The notes: generated by a model not told the origin, from the sequence alone. A stretch of 8,383 bases of DNA from Pyrolobus sp964613695 (GCA_964613695.1 CAZTIR010000062.1:1-8383); one strand, 5' to 3'; positions 1 through 5,635 are shown, counted from the first letter of the stretch. Numbers and translations are program-made.

Positions 1-92
1 GCATATACGATAAGACGGGTTTGCTCGTCCTCGAGTCGCCCGTCATAAGAGACGTGTGGGGAGGCGACGAGTACATACTATTATCGCGCTAG
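1..92 (+). CDS. C-terminal end of an unidentified protein (cut by left edge)
   Basis: The frame starting at base 3 is open to a TAG at 90-92 and encodes 29 residues, from IYDKTG through SPVIRDVWGG to a terminal EYILLSR. The mix of aliphatic strand-like stretches and acidic turns looks like the end of a real globular protein, and the codon use (ATA, AGA, CTA, GAG) matches the neighbours. The other two plus frames hit stops within the first 50 bases. The stop lies only 6 bp from the stop of the convergent minus-strand gene, the tight packing seen elsewhere in the window. The start is outside the window, so no family can be assigned from this fragment. Confidence rests on frame, codon use and spacing only. 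Confidence 0.6.
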   Translation, partial: IYDKTGLLVLESPVIRDVWGGDEYILLSR

Positions 93-98
93 TTCTTC

Positions 99-482
99 TC
101 AAACCCGCTCAAAACCCAGCCTCCCCAGGAGAGTCTCTCCACACTCACCTATCACGCGTACCCTGTAACCGTTCTCCAACAGCCACTTATACACTACAAG
201 GGCCTCGGCAACCGGGCTATACTCTAGAACCTTGCACGCTACAATCACCTCATCCACGCCAGCTGACAGCTCCACGAGAAGGTCTAGGAGCGCGCGCCTA
301 GTGAGAGGGCCCGGCTCCATCCTAACCACGTCTAGCCCCTTCTCCACACTCTCGTCTATCTTACAATCCTCGCCGTCGATTATTACGAGTAGTTTATCCG
401 CTAGCGATAGCAACGACTCGACGATGGGTAGTGTGGAGCACGTTGCTAGTATAACGCGTGTCGCGTGTGATGATGCCGACAT
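99..482 (-). CDS. Hypothetical alpha/beta protein, 127 aa (152 aa if started at 557)
   Basis: I do not recognise the family. The protein alternates predicted beta strands (RVILATCS, KLLVIIDGE, DEVIVACKVL, YRVRVIGE) with amphipathic helices, suggesting a small Rossmann-like or flavodoxin-like alpha/beta fold. There is no signal peptide or membrane segment. Cysteines occur in ATCS, EDCK, ACKV and ECGE, but with no CxxC pair, so a metal site is not evident. Two ATG starts are possible. ATG at 482 begins MSASSH just before the first strand and leaves about 49 bp after the upstream gene. ATG at 557 adds 25 Pro/Ser-rich residues and overlaps the upstream gene by 26 bp. Neither has a clear Shine-Dalgarno, and I prefer 482 because the extra residues look unstructured. 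It is probably co-transcribed with the minus-strand gene ending at 532. Existence is likely; function is unknown. Confidence 0.7.
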   Translation of the reverse strand: MSASSHATRVILATCSTLPIVESLLSLADKLLVIIDGEDCKIDESVEKGLDVVRMEPGPLTRRALLDLLVELSAGVDEVIVACKVLEYSPVAEALVVYKWLLENGYRVRVIGECGETLLGRLGFERV

Positions 483-531
483 AGTCTGAGCCCAGGGAGG
501 CGATGAGGAGGGGTCGATGAGCTGATAACTC

Positions 532-1068
532 TTAACCTTCTCTCCCCTCGCCCCCATAGGCGAGTATGATTTCCTCGAGAGGCATATGAGCCCCTATCCA
601 TTGATGCTCGGGTACACCATACCTCGCCATAATCTCGCGTACGACGTCCTTAGGTTTTAAGTGCCCGTAGTTAGCCACCACTCTTTTGGCAGCTTCGAGA
701 AGCTCTTTAGGCACGAGCCTAGTTGCACGCTTATCAATAGCGTATATGTTCAGGCTTCCAACGTCATCGCAATCTTCTACCTCCTTGTTGCATGGCTCGC
801 TGTGCTCGCGAAGCAAGCCATACTCTTGTAGATAGAACACTGCTTTACGCAACTGGGGAGAGTCTAGGTTAAACCCTCGTATATAGAACCTGGCGTTGAT
901 CCTGAGCCCCGGGTTGTCCAGGAACTTGAGTGCGGCTAGGAGCGCGGCGAGCCTCTTTCTGCCCGGCAGGGGCTTGTTGTAGAGAGACTGGTATGCGGCT
1001 ACGAGTGCCAGTATCGCCTGTTCCACCTCGTCTAGTTTCCGCTTAGGCTTACGCCGAAATAGACGCAT
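532..1068 (-). CDS. Hypothetical basic protein, possibly winged-helix, 178 aa
   Basis: No family recognised with confidence. The N-terminus is very basic (MRLFRRKPKRK). A helical region follows, with GRKRLAALLAALKFL, then a short stretch (INARFYIRGF) and a helix ending AVFYLQEYGLLRE. This helix-helix-strand order, with 'LQEYGLL' near its end, resembles winged-helix regulators, but that is inference from pattern only. The C-terminal half (residues about 120-178) is helical with LVPKELLEAAKRVV and PKDVVREIMARYG. The start at 1068 is chosen because GGAGG (1082-1078 read on the minus strand) lies 9 bases before it. An upstream in-frame ATG at 1101 would add 11 Lys/Arg-rich residues and could be a leaderless start. 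It lies upstream of the 99-482 gene in one probable operon and is divergent from the Cdc45-like gene at 1192. Confidence 0.75.
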   Translation of the reverse strand: MRLFRRKPKRKLDEVEQAILALVAAYQSLYNKPLPGRKRLAALLAALKFLDNPGLRINARFYIRGFNLDSPQLRKAVFYLQEYGLLREHSEPCNKEVEDCDDVGSLNIYAIDKRATRLVPKELLEAAKRVVANYGHLKPKDVVREIMARYGVPEHQWIGAHMPLEEIILAYGGEGREG

Positions 1069-1077
1069 TTTTTTCCC

Positions 1078-1082
1078 CCTCC
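1078..1082 (-). promoter_or_regulatory. Shine-Dalgarno that favours the start at 1068
   Basis: On the minus strand the sequence reads GCGGAGGGGGAAAAAAATG. The GGAGG core is complementary to the CCUCC of archaeal 16S rRNA and sits 9 bases before the ATG at 1068. It lies inside the longer reading frame that starts at 1101, so it argues for, but does not prove, the shorter protein. Confidence 0.55.
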
Positions 1083-1121
1083 GCTTTCTACATTTTCGCA
1101 TGTACCCCCCCGATTCTGGAG

Positions 1122-1128
1122 ATTTTTT
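1122..1128 (-). promoter_or_regulatory. Possible TATA-like box for the 532-1068 operon
   Basis: The minus strand reads CCACCAAAAAATCTCC, an A-rich box in otherwise GC-rich sequence. Archaeal TBP boxes lie about 25 bp before the transcript start, which would put initiation near 1099. That allows either a leaderless message from ATG 1101 or a leader of about 31 bases carrying the Shine-Dalgarno for ATG 1068. The box is not a canonical TTTATA, so the call is weak. Confidence 0.3.
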
Positions 1129-1149
1129 GGTGGCTTTGGCGTGTTATTA

Positions 1150-1174
1150 TTTTTTCTTTTTTTTTTTTTTTTTT
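1150..1174. repeat. Poly-T tract (T6-C-T18) between divergent genes
   Basis: Six T residues at 1150-1155, a C at 1156, then 18 uninterrupted T residues at 1157-1174. This is a striking low-complexity stretch in a GC-rich window. It lies 17 bp before the GTG of the Cdc45-like gene, covering the place where a TATA box for a leaderless transcript would sit (about 1163-1168). T-runs terminate archaeal transcription on the plus strand, but no plus-strand gene ends here, so a promoter or DNA-bending role is more likely. A homopolymer this long is also prone to sequencing error and length change. Confidence 0.9.
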
Positions 1175-1191
1175 GAATCGGTTAGGTTATT

Positions 1192-2511
1192 GTGCTTGTG
1201 GGTGCACGGCGCTTAACCGGGCTTAGTGTGTCGCTGGACGAGAGTATAGAGAGGGCTAGGCGGGAGCGTGAGCGGCAGCTCTACGCTGCGGGTGTTTCAC
1301 AGCTCGCGGTTATAGAGAGGGAGTATGGCTACCTGGAGGTGAGGATCTATCCTAGCGTCGACGGTTTTGTGGCGGCGTCGGTCCTGGCGAGCATCCTCCG
1401 CGGCAAGAACCTAGACGTCTGGATGGTGGCCGACCCACTGCCCCCCTCGCGGGTTGAAACGCCCTCGGTGCTAATAGGGTATGGTGCTGGTATAGCAGTC
1501 TCGGGCGAGTACAGGGCGCCAGCGATAGTAGTTGCGCGTGGTGAGAGGCCGCAGGGCTTGACCAGGGCAGCGTTGGTTGCTGCTAGCAACGCCTCCCATA
1601 CTAGCCTCGTCCTCGGCATGTTATCCGAGGTTACAGTTGTGGGCGATAAGGGTCTCCTGGGATTGGCCATGGGCTACTGGCTTAGCCTGGATCAGGGCAG
1701 GGAGGGTGACTTCGAGGGCCCCGACCTCTGGCTAGCCGAGTTGCTTGAAGTCGAGAACAGGGCTATAGGCGCGTTGACCGTGAAGCTCTTCGACTGGTTC
1801 GAGGCGCCTCTCGAGACCGCGTTGAGCTCCACCGTCGACCCGTTCTACCCCGGCCTCTCCGGGCACCCCGAGGAGGCTGTGAAGTTTCTCGAAGCGGACC
1901 CGGAGACGGCTAAACTAGTCGGAAGGAGCGTCGTCGATGCCGAGGAGGAGCCCCTGGCTAGGCTTGCTGAGCGCCTCTACGAGCATCTAAGGGCGTCTAG
2001 CAGGAGGGCTAGGAAGCCTACAGAGGTTCTGGGCCGCGCTCGCTACACGAAGAGGTTGCCGGTGGAGGATCTGCGCAAGCTAGGCAATATCATAGCAGCG
2101 TGGATAGACTTCCAGGGTTTGCTGGGCGCTGCGCCCATAGCATCTAGTCTCGACAGGCTAGTCTTGTTCATGAACGGGTTCTATGAGTCGAGGCTCGAGG
2201 GTATAGTGAGGGGCATCGAGAGGGGCTATAAGGTCAAGGGTATTGTCGAGATCCGCGAGTATGGGCCGGTGAGGGTCTGCATCCACCACGGCCTAGAGGG
2301 GAGTGAGCCGTATACACCAATAGCAAAGCAGCTCATGCTACTAGGCGTCTACAACGGGTGCCTGGCGGGGGTCGACAGGGGCGATAGGATAGAGGTGCTG
2401 CTAGACCCCCTATTGGCCGACGTTAGGCTCGAGAAGGTGTGGGAGGCTGTGCGTAAAGGCTGCCTAGTCTACCGGGAGTCGAGCCTCTACGCAGAGGCGA
2501 GGTCATGCTAA
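1192..2511 (+). CDS. Cdc45/RecJ-like DHH-family protein, catalytically inactive
   Basis: The 439-residue protein has the layout of archaeal RecJ/Cdc45. A short N-terminal coiled segment (about 15-45) is followed by a DHH-type domain (about 47-165), a linker with the archaeal RecJ-like DPFYPGLSGHPEEAVKFL (216-233), and a DHHA1-like C-terminal domain (about 310-430). Motif I, normally H-x-D-x-D-G, reads Y53-P-S55-V-D57-G58. The motif II aspartate is replaced in LIGYG (94-98), and the DHH position reads A115-R116-G117. Losing these metal ligands predicts no phosphoesterase activity. Crenarchaeal Cdc45/RecJdbh proteins are inactive in this way and work with GINS and MCM in the replicative helicase, so that role is inferred. 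The start is GTG 1192 with weak upstream TTAGGT; GTG 1198 or 1228 are alternatives. It is divergent from 532-1068 and convergent with leuD. The call comes from motif reading, not alignment. Confidence 0.65.
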   Translation: MLVGARRLTGLSVSLDESIERARRERERQLYAAGVSQLAVIEREYGYLEVRIYPSVDGFVAASVLASILRGKNLDVWMVADPLPPSRVETPSVLIGYGAGIAVSGEYRAPAIVVARGERPQGLTRAALVAASNASHTSLVLGMLSEVTVVGDKGLLGLAMGYWLSLDQGREGDFEGPDLWLAELLEVENRAIGALTVKLFDWFEAPLETALSSTVDPFYPGLSGHPEEAVKFLEADPETAKLVGRSVVDAEEEPLARLAERLYEHLRASSRRARKPTEVLGRARYTKRLPVEDLRKLGNIIAAWIDFQGLLGAAPIASSLDRLVLFMNGFYESRLEGIVRGIERGYKVKGIVEIREYGPVRVCIHHGLEGSEPYTPIAKQLMLLGVYNGCLAGVDRGDRIEVLLDPLLADVRLEKVWEAVRKGCLVYRESSLYAEARSC

Positions 2512-2610
2512 AAACCTTCGAAGAAGTGTTATACACGACACGGCGCCGGTGAGGAGCCGTCGGGTGGACTGTGGAGGAGTGGTGACTGGTCCCCTGGCTG
2601 CTCCGAGGCG

Positions 2611-3126
2611 CTACTCCCACGGGAACCTGCCAAACCTCCGATAGTATGCAGCGAGGCCGCCAGCCTCGATGATGCGCTTTACGAACTCCGGGAGAGGCTT
2701 AATCCTCGCCTCCACTCCCTTGTCCGCGTTCCTAACGATGCCCTCGGCCAGATCGAGTTCTATGGTGTCGCCCGTCTCGACACCCTCTATGAAACTACGC
2801 GGGGCCTCGACCACCAGGAGGCCTAGGTTTATCGCGTTACGGTAGAAGATCCTTGCAAAGCTCTCGGCTATCACCGCCTGGATGCCAGCGGCTTTGATGG
2901 CGAGTGGTGCCTGCTCGCGGCTGCTACCATAGCCGAAGTTGCGGCCAGCCACCACTATGTCGCCGGGTTTTATCTTCTTGGGGAGCTCTGGATCCAGCCC
3001 CTCGAACACGTGTTTCGCGAGTTCCTTCGGGTCCAGGGTCTTAGCCTTATACTGGTAGGGGATGATGAAATCCGTGTTGATATCGTCTCCTAGGCGTATC
3101 GCTCTACCGCGTATCCTCCACTCCAT
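2611..3126 (-). CDS. leuD: 3-isopropylmalate dehydratase (or homoaconitase-type) small subunit
   Basis: This 171-residue protein is the swivel (small) subunit of a two-subunit aconitase-family enzyme. With the Fe-S large subunit LeuC it isomerises 2-isopropylmalate to 3-isopropylmalate in leucine synthesis; archaeal relatives also act on homoaconitate. Diagnostic segments are GRAIRLGDDINTDFIIP near the N-terminus, NFGYGSSREQAPLAIKAAG (about 63-81), and ESFARIFYRNAINLGLL after it. Length matches the usual 160-170 residues. The frame is open upstream to 3351, but family homology begins at MEWRIRG, so the ATG at 3126 is the start, with AAGGGT upstream as a weak ribosome site and a TTTAAA box 41-46 bp upstream. 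No leuC lies in the window. The substrate loop reads YQYKAKTLDP, unlike the YLxT type of well-studied archaeal members, so the substrate is uncertain. Confidence 0.93.
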   Translation of the reverse strand: MEWRIRGRAIRLGDDINTDFIIPYQYKAKTLDPKELAKHVFEGLDPELPKKIKPGDIVVAGRNFGYGSSREQAPLAIKAAGIQAVIAESFARIFYRNAINLGLLVVEAPRSFIEGVETGDTIELDLAEGIVRNADKGVEARIKPLPEFVKRIIEAGGLAAYYRRFGRFPWE

Positions 3127-3165
3127 GCCAGCCACTACCCTTAGGAGGCTGTGCAGTGGTGCACT

Positions 3166-3173
3166 GTTTAAAC
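3166..3173. promoter_or_regulatory. Palindromic TATA-like box GTTTAAAC between divergent genes
   Basis: TTTAAA at 3167-3172 lies in a self-complementary GTTTAAAC. On the minus strand a start about 25 bp away falls near 3144, giving leuD a leader of roughly 18 bases that contains AAGGGT. On the plus strand the same spacing falls near 3195, close to the GTG at 3191 of the small membrane protein. One symmetric box could serve both genes. The box is clear; bidirectional use is inference. Confidence 0.5.
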
Positions 3174-3177
3174 GTGT

Positions 3178-3182
3178 GGAGG
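3178..3182 (+). promoter_or_regulatory. Shine-Dalgarno GGAGG for the small membrane protein
   Basis: GGAGG ends 8 bases before the GTG at 3191, an ideal spacing. It supports that start over GTG 3176 and over the longer frame opening at 3062, which would lie antisense to the leuD coding region. Confidence 0.55.
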
Positions 3183-3190
3183 CTGGTAGA

Positions 3191-3406
3191 GTGACGCTCC
3201 TGCTCATACTACTCTTCGTGCTCCTCCTGCTAGTCTTGTCTAAGCCTAGCCTAGCGCGCCTCCTAGCACCGGCCTTCGGTCTGCTAGTGCTCGCCCTGCT
3301 AGCCCTGTGGGCGGCCTTCCTACGCATATACATAAACGTGGCTGAGCTCATCGTGTTAGCGTTTTTGACCCTCCTGGTGTATGTGTTATCACAGCGGAGC
3401 CGGTGA
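3191..3406 (+). CDS. Small three-helix membrane protein, 71 aa, unknown function
   Basis: The protein is almost entirely hydrophobic, with three predicted membrane segments. These are residues about 2-17 (TLLLILLFVLLLLVLS), 25-44 (LAPAFGLLVLALLALWAAFL) and 49-67 (VAELIVLAFLTLLVYVLS). They are joined by short loops with a few charges (KPSLAR, RIYIN), and the protein ends SQRSR. By the positive-inside tendency the C-terminus would be cytoplasmic. The GTG at 3191 is chosen for the GGAGG upstream, and it avoids overlap with leuD. The gene is divergent from leuD, so a role beside it is not implied. I do not recognise a family. Leucine-rich hydrophobic frames can arise by chance in CTN-rich DNA, but the regular three-segment pattern and good ribosome site favour a real gene. 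Confidence 0.6.
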   Translation: MTLLLILLFVLLLLVLSKPSLARLLAPAFGLLVLALLALWAAFLRIYINVAELIVLAFLTLLVYVLSQRSR

Positions 3407-3473
3407 CGAGAACCAAGGGCGCCGACTACAGTGAGGACTAGCGGGGGATCGCCGAGGCCGCCAGCACTCCACC

Positions 3474-3479
3474 ATTAAA
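3474..3479 (+). promoter_or_regulatory. TATA-like box for purT
   Basis: ATTAAA occurs within CACCATTAAACC in a GC-rich stretch. A transcript start about 25 bp downstream would fall near 3500-3503, right at the TTG start of purT, implying a leaderless or nearly leaderless message. The same eight bases ACCATTAA (3471-3478) recur at 5633-5640 before the CBS-RAM gene. Confidence 0.45.
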
Positions 3480-3499
3480 CCCCCCGAGTTGTTCGAGGC

Positions 3500-4747
3500 T
3501 TGGGGCTGCGAAGCGTGGGTATACCCGAGCCTCTCGACTCTATACCCTCCCCCATGGTCTCCTCGAGGCCCGTGAAGATACTGCTACTGGGCGGGGGCGA
3601 GCTGGGCAAGGAGGTTGCCATCGAGGCTCAGAGGCTCGGGTTTGAGGTCGTGGTTGTCGACCGGTATGACTGGGCTCCTGCTATGCACGTGGCCCACCGC
3701 CGCTACGTGGTCAACCTGCTCGACTGTAACGGAGTGAAGACTATCGTTAGGCGCGAGAACCCGACGGCCGTGATACCCGAGATAGAGGCGGTGTGTATAG
3801 ACGCTCTGCAAGAGCTCGAGGAGGAGGGCTACAATATAATCCCGAACGCGAGAGCGGTCGCCATAGCCATGAATAGGATTGAGCTTAGGAGGTTTGCGGC
3901 CGAGAAGCTGGGTCTCCCCACCACCCGTTATGCTTTCGCGAGCAACGAGGATGAGGCTTACGAGGCTTGTGAGAAGGTCGGTTACCCTTGCCTCATGAAG
4001 CCGGAGATGAGCAGCAGTGGGCACGGTCATGTTAGGGTCGAGGAGCCTAGTAGAGAGAGGGTGGTGGAAGCCTACCGCTACGCTGTGGCCCACGCTAGGG
4101 GGGCCTCCAGGAGGGTTATCGTCGAGGAGTATGTGAGCCTCGAGACCGAGTTCACGGTGTTAGCCTACCGCTACGTCACACCCGAGGGCAACGTTGTCAC
4201 AGACGCGCTGCCACCCGTGGAGCACCAGAGGTATGGAGAGTACCACTACATAGACTCCTGGCAGCCTTCTAGCAGGCCGCGTGGGCTCCTAGACAAGGCT
4301 GTGGAGATCGGCGTGAAGATAGCAGAGGCTCTCGGGGGCGTTGGCATCTTTGGCGTAGAGCTGTTGTACACGAGGGATGGGCGCCTACTCTTCAGCGAGG
4401 TCGCCCCGAGGCCCCACGACACGGGCCTGGTGACACTGAAGAGCATGGAGCTTAGCGAGTTCGCGATACACGCCCGTGCGTCTGTCGGGCTGCCCGTGCC
4501 CAAGCCTAGGCTGGTTACACCAGCGGCAAGCAGAGCAATATACACGAGCCTCGATAACGTTTGGGCGCCGCGGGTGACGGGGGTGGGCAAAGCGCTCGCG
4601 ATTCAGGGCGTGGACATTAGGGTGTTTGGGAAGCCGGTGACATACCCTGGTAGACGTATGGCCGTCCTACTGGCCACGGGGGCTACGCCGGAGGAGGCAC
4701 TAGAGAAGGTGAAGAAGGCATCGGAGCTGATAAGGGTTGAGCCTTAG
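3500..4747 (+). CDS. purT: Formate-dependent phosphoribosylglycinamide formyltransferase (GAR transformylase 2)
   Basis: PurT uses ATP and formate, via formyl phosphate, to formylate glycinamide ribonucleotide in purine synthesis, in the cytoplasm. The frame encodes 415 residues, slightly over the usual 390-430 range midpoint. Seen in order: LLLGGGELGKEVAIEAQRLG (28-47), VDRYDWAPAMHVAHR (53-67), VIPEIEA (91-97), the ATP-grasp core around K168 and SSSGHGH (171-177), SWQP (253-256), FGVELL (284-289), FSEVAPRPHDTG (298-309), and FGKP with R385-R386 near the C-terminus. All match E. coli PurT closely except the glycine loop, where SSSGKGQ is usual. TTG 3500 is chosen because it fits the promoter spacing and places GIPEPL like the family's N-terminal GTPL. 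GTG 3515 and ATG 3554 are alternatives. The stop lies 4 bp from the convergent neighbour's stop. Confidence 0.96.
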   Translation: MGLRSVGIPEPLDSIPSPMVSSRPVKILLLGGGELGKEVAIEAQRLGFEVVVVDRYDWAPAMHVAHRRYVVNLLDCNGVKTIVRRENPTAVIPEIEAVCIDALQELEEEGYNIIPNARAVAIAMNRIELRRFAAEKLGLPTTRYAFASNEDEAYEACEKVGYPCLMKPEMSSSGHGHVRVEEPSRERVVEAYRYAVAHARGASRRVIVEEYVSLETEFTVLAYRYVTPEGNVVTDALPPVEHQRYGEYHYIDSWQPSSRPRGLLDKAVEIGVKIAEALGGVGIFGVELLYTRDGRLLFSEVAPRPHDTGLVTLKSMELSEFAIHARASVGLPVPKPRLVTPAASRAIYTSLDNVWAPRVTGVGKALAIQGVDIRVFGKPVTYPGRRMAVLLATGATPEEALEKVKKASELIRVEP

Positions 4748-4751
4748 AAGC

Positions 4752-5507
4752 CTAACCCTTCTTTAGAAACTCGTCAAGCCTTCTAACACGCGGGTATCCG
4801 GCACCCCTGCCCGCCTCCCTCCTAGCCACCCCTCCGCTAGCCACTCCCCCCGTCTCACGCCTCGGCTTTACCTCAGCCTCGCCCCCGGCCTCCCTCCCTC
4901 CACTCCCCTCTCCTAGCCTCTCAACGTACGGCCGTATCACGCTATCAACGAAGGAGTCTCTCACCGGCTCGTACACGTAGCGGTAGAAGCGGGAGGGGCT
5001 GAGTAGAACTTCACGCGGAAAGCGTTTCAGATAGTCTAGGGCGGCCTCCCACGCCACCTGGAATGGTATCCCGACGGCCTCGAAGCTAGACGCAACCTGC
5101 CTATCGAAGTCCCTCGGCGTCTGCTCCTGACCACCCATCTCGAACCAGCCTCTCGGCCCCACCGGCACAGCTTCATTGCCCTCGAAGAGGATGAGCCACC
5201 GTTTACCCTCCCTGTCTACAACCTCGCGGGGCTTGTCCAGCTTCTCGCCCCTAGCCCTAAGCTCTACGACAATCTCTCGTATGTGCTTAGGGAGGGCTTC
5301 CCTCTTCTTCAGCATATAGTGGCCCGTGTGAGGCCCATAGTACTTGGCCCACGCGTAGAATATTGCGCGGTTTAGCCCGAAGCTCTTAGCCTTCTCGAGA
5401 TCGCCGTACAGGAGGTAGTAGCGAGCAGCCTGAAGCAAAGCCATAACGGGAAACCTGCCTACCCGCGCTCCCCTCGGTATCCTAACCTTCTCCGAGCGGC
5501 TGTCCAA
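4752..5507 (-). CDS. Hypothetical protein with low-complexity tail and PIP-box-like C-terminus, 251 aa
   Basis: I do not recognise the family; it resembles lineage-restricted crenarchaeal proteins. The folded part (about 15-197) is mostly helical with many aromatics, including FPVMALLQAARYYLLYGDLEKAK (19-41), FYAWAKYYGPHTGHYM (50-65), a short strand pair around KRWLILFEG (102-110), and AWEAALDYLKRFPREVLL (152-169). Residues about 198-240 form a Gly/Ala/Glu/Arg-rich, presumably disordered linker. The last eleven residues are VRRLDEFLKKG, where L244, F247 and L248 sit in the spacing of a PCNA-interacting peptide (x-x-x-L-x-x-F-L) but lack the initial Gln. The start is TTG 5507 with GGGGATGA shortly upstream; ATG at codon 22 (5444) is an alternative that would cut into the helical domain. 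It is divergent from the CBS-RAM gene and convergent with purT. Function unknown. Confidence 0.8.
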   Translation of the reverse strand: MDSRSEKVRIPRGARVGRFPVMALLQAARYYLLYGDLEKAKSFGLNRAIFYAWAKYYGPHTGHYMLKKREALPKHIREIVVELRARGEKLDKPREVVDREGKRWLILFEGNEAVPVGPRGWFEMGGQEQTPRDFDRQVASSFEAVGIPFQVAWEAALDYLKRFPREVLLSPSRFYRYVYEPVRDSFVDSVIRPYVERLGEGSGGREAGGEAEVKPRRETGGVASGGVARREAGRGAGYPRVRRLDEFLKKG

Positions 5508-5635
5508 ACGCTCATCCCCGGTGTTCGAGTAGCCGGTGTGTTGCAGGTGTCTCTGGGAGCGGTGACACCATAGAACCTAGTCCTTGTACAACGCCTGGTT
5601 ATAGTGCCTTTGGGTGTCTAGCCTCCTCCACAACC

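Larger units (their letters stand above)
1110..1181. repeat. 7-bp inverted repeat framing the divergent promoter region
   Basis: CCGATTC at 1110-1116 is the exact reverse complement of GAATCGG at 1175-1181. Read toward each gene, GAATCGG therefore occurs once per arm. It ends 8 bases before the ATG at 1101 on the minus strand and 10 bases before the GTG at 1192 on the plus strand. The arms are 58 bp apart, too far for a simple hairpin and more like two half-sites. A 7-bp match within about 90 bp can arise by chance roughly one time in four, so the near-symmetry to both starts is the main support. Confidence 0.35.

Noticed and set aside
56..301. Plus-strand open frame of 81 codons at the left end
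   Set aside because: It lies antisense to the 99-482 gene, starts inside the real partial frame ending at 92, and its product is Pro/Arg/Thr-rich with no domain pattern.
1150..1174. T-run as a transcription terminator
   Set aside because: No plus-strand gene ends upstream of it and the next plus-strand gene starts 17 bp after it, so termination is unlikely to be its main role.
1347..1670. Minus-strand frame of 107 codons inside the Cdc45-like gene
   Set aside because: It is a shadow of the GC-rich coding strand: Arg/Thr/Pro-rich with no coherent structure, while the plus frame shows clear RecJ-type blocks.
2540..2560. Short stem ACGGC/GCCGT with an 11-base loop between convergent genes, considered as a terminator
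   Set aside because: Only 5 bp, not followed by a T-run, and archaeal termination does not depend on hairpins; not above chance.
3062..3068. ATGATGA resembling a C box of a C/D RNA
   Set aside because: No D box (CTGA) follows at a suitable distance, and the bases encode conserved LeuD residues on the other strand.
3127..3351. N-terminal extension of leuD up to 3351
   Set aside because: The extra 75 residues are Arg/Ser/Ala-rich, antisense to the membrane protein, and lie upstream of the point where LeuD homology and the TTTAAA promoter place the start.
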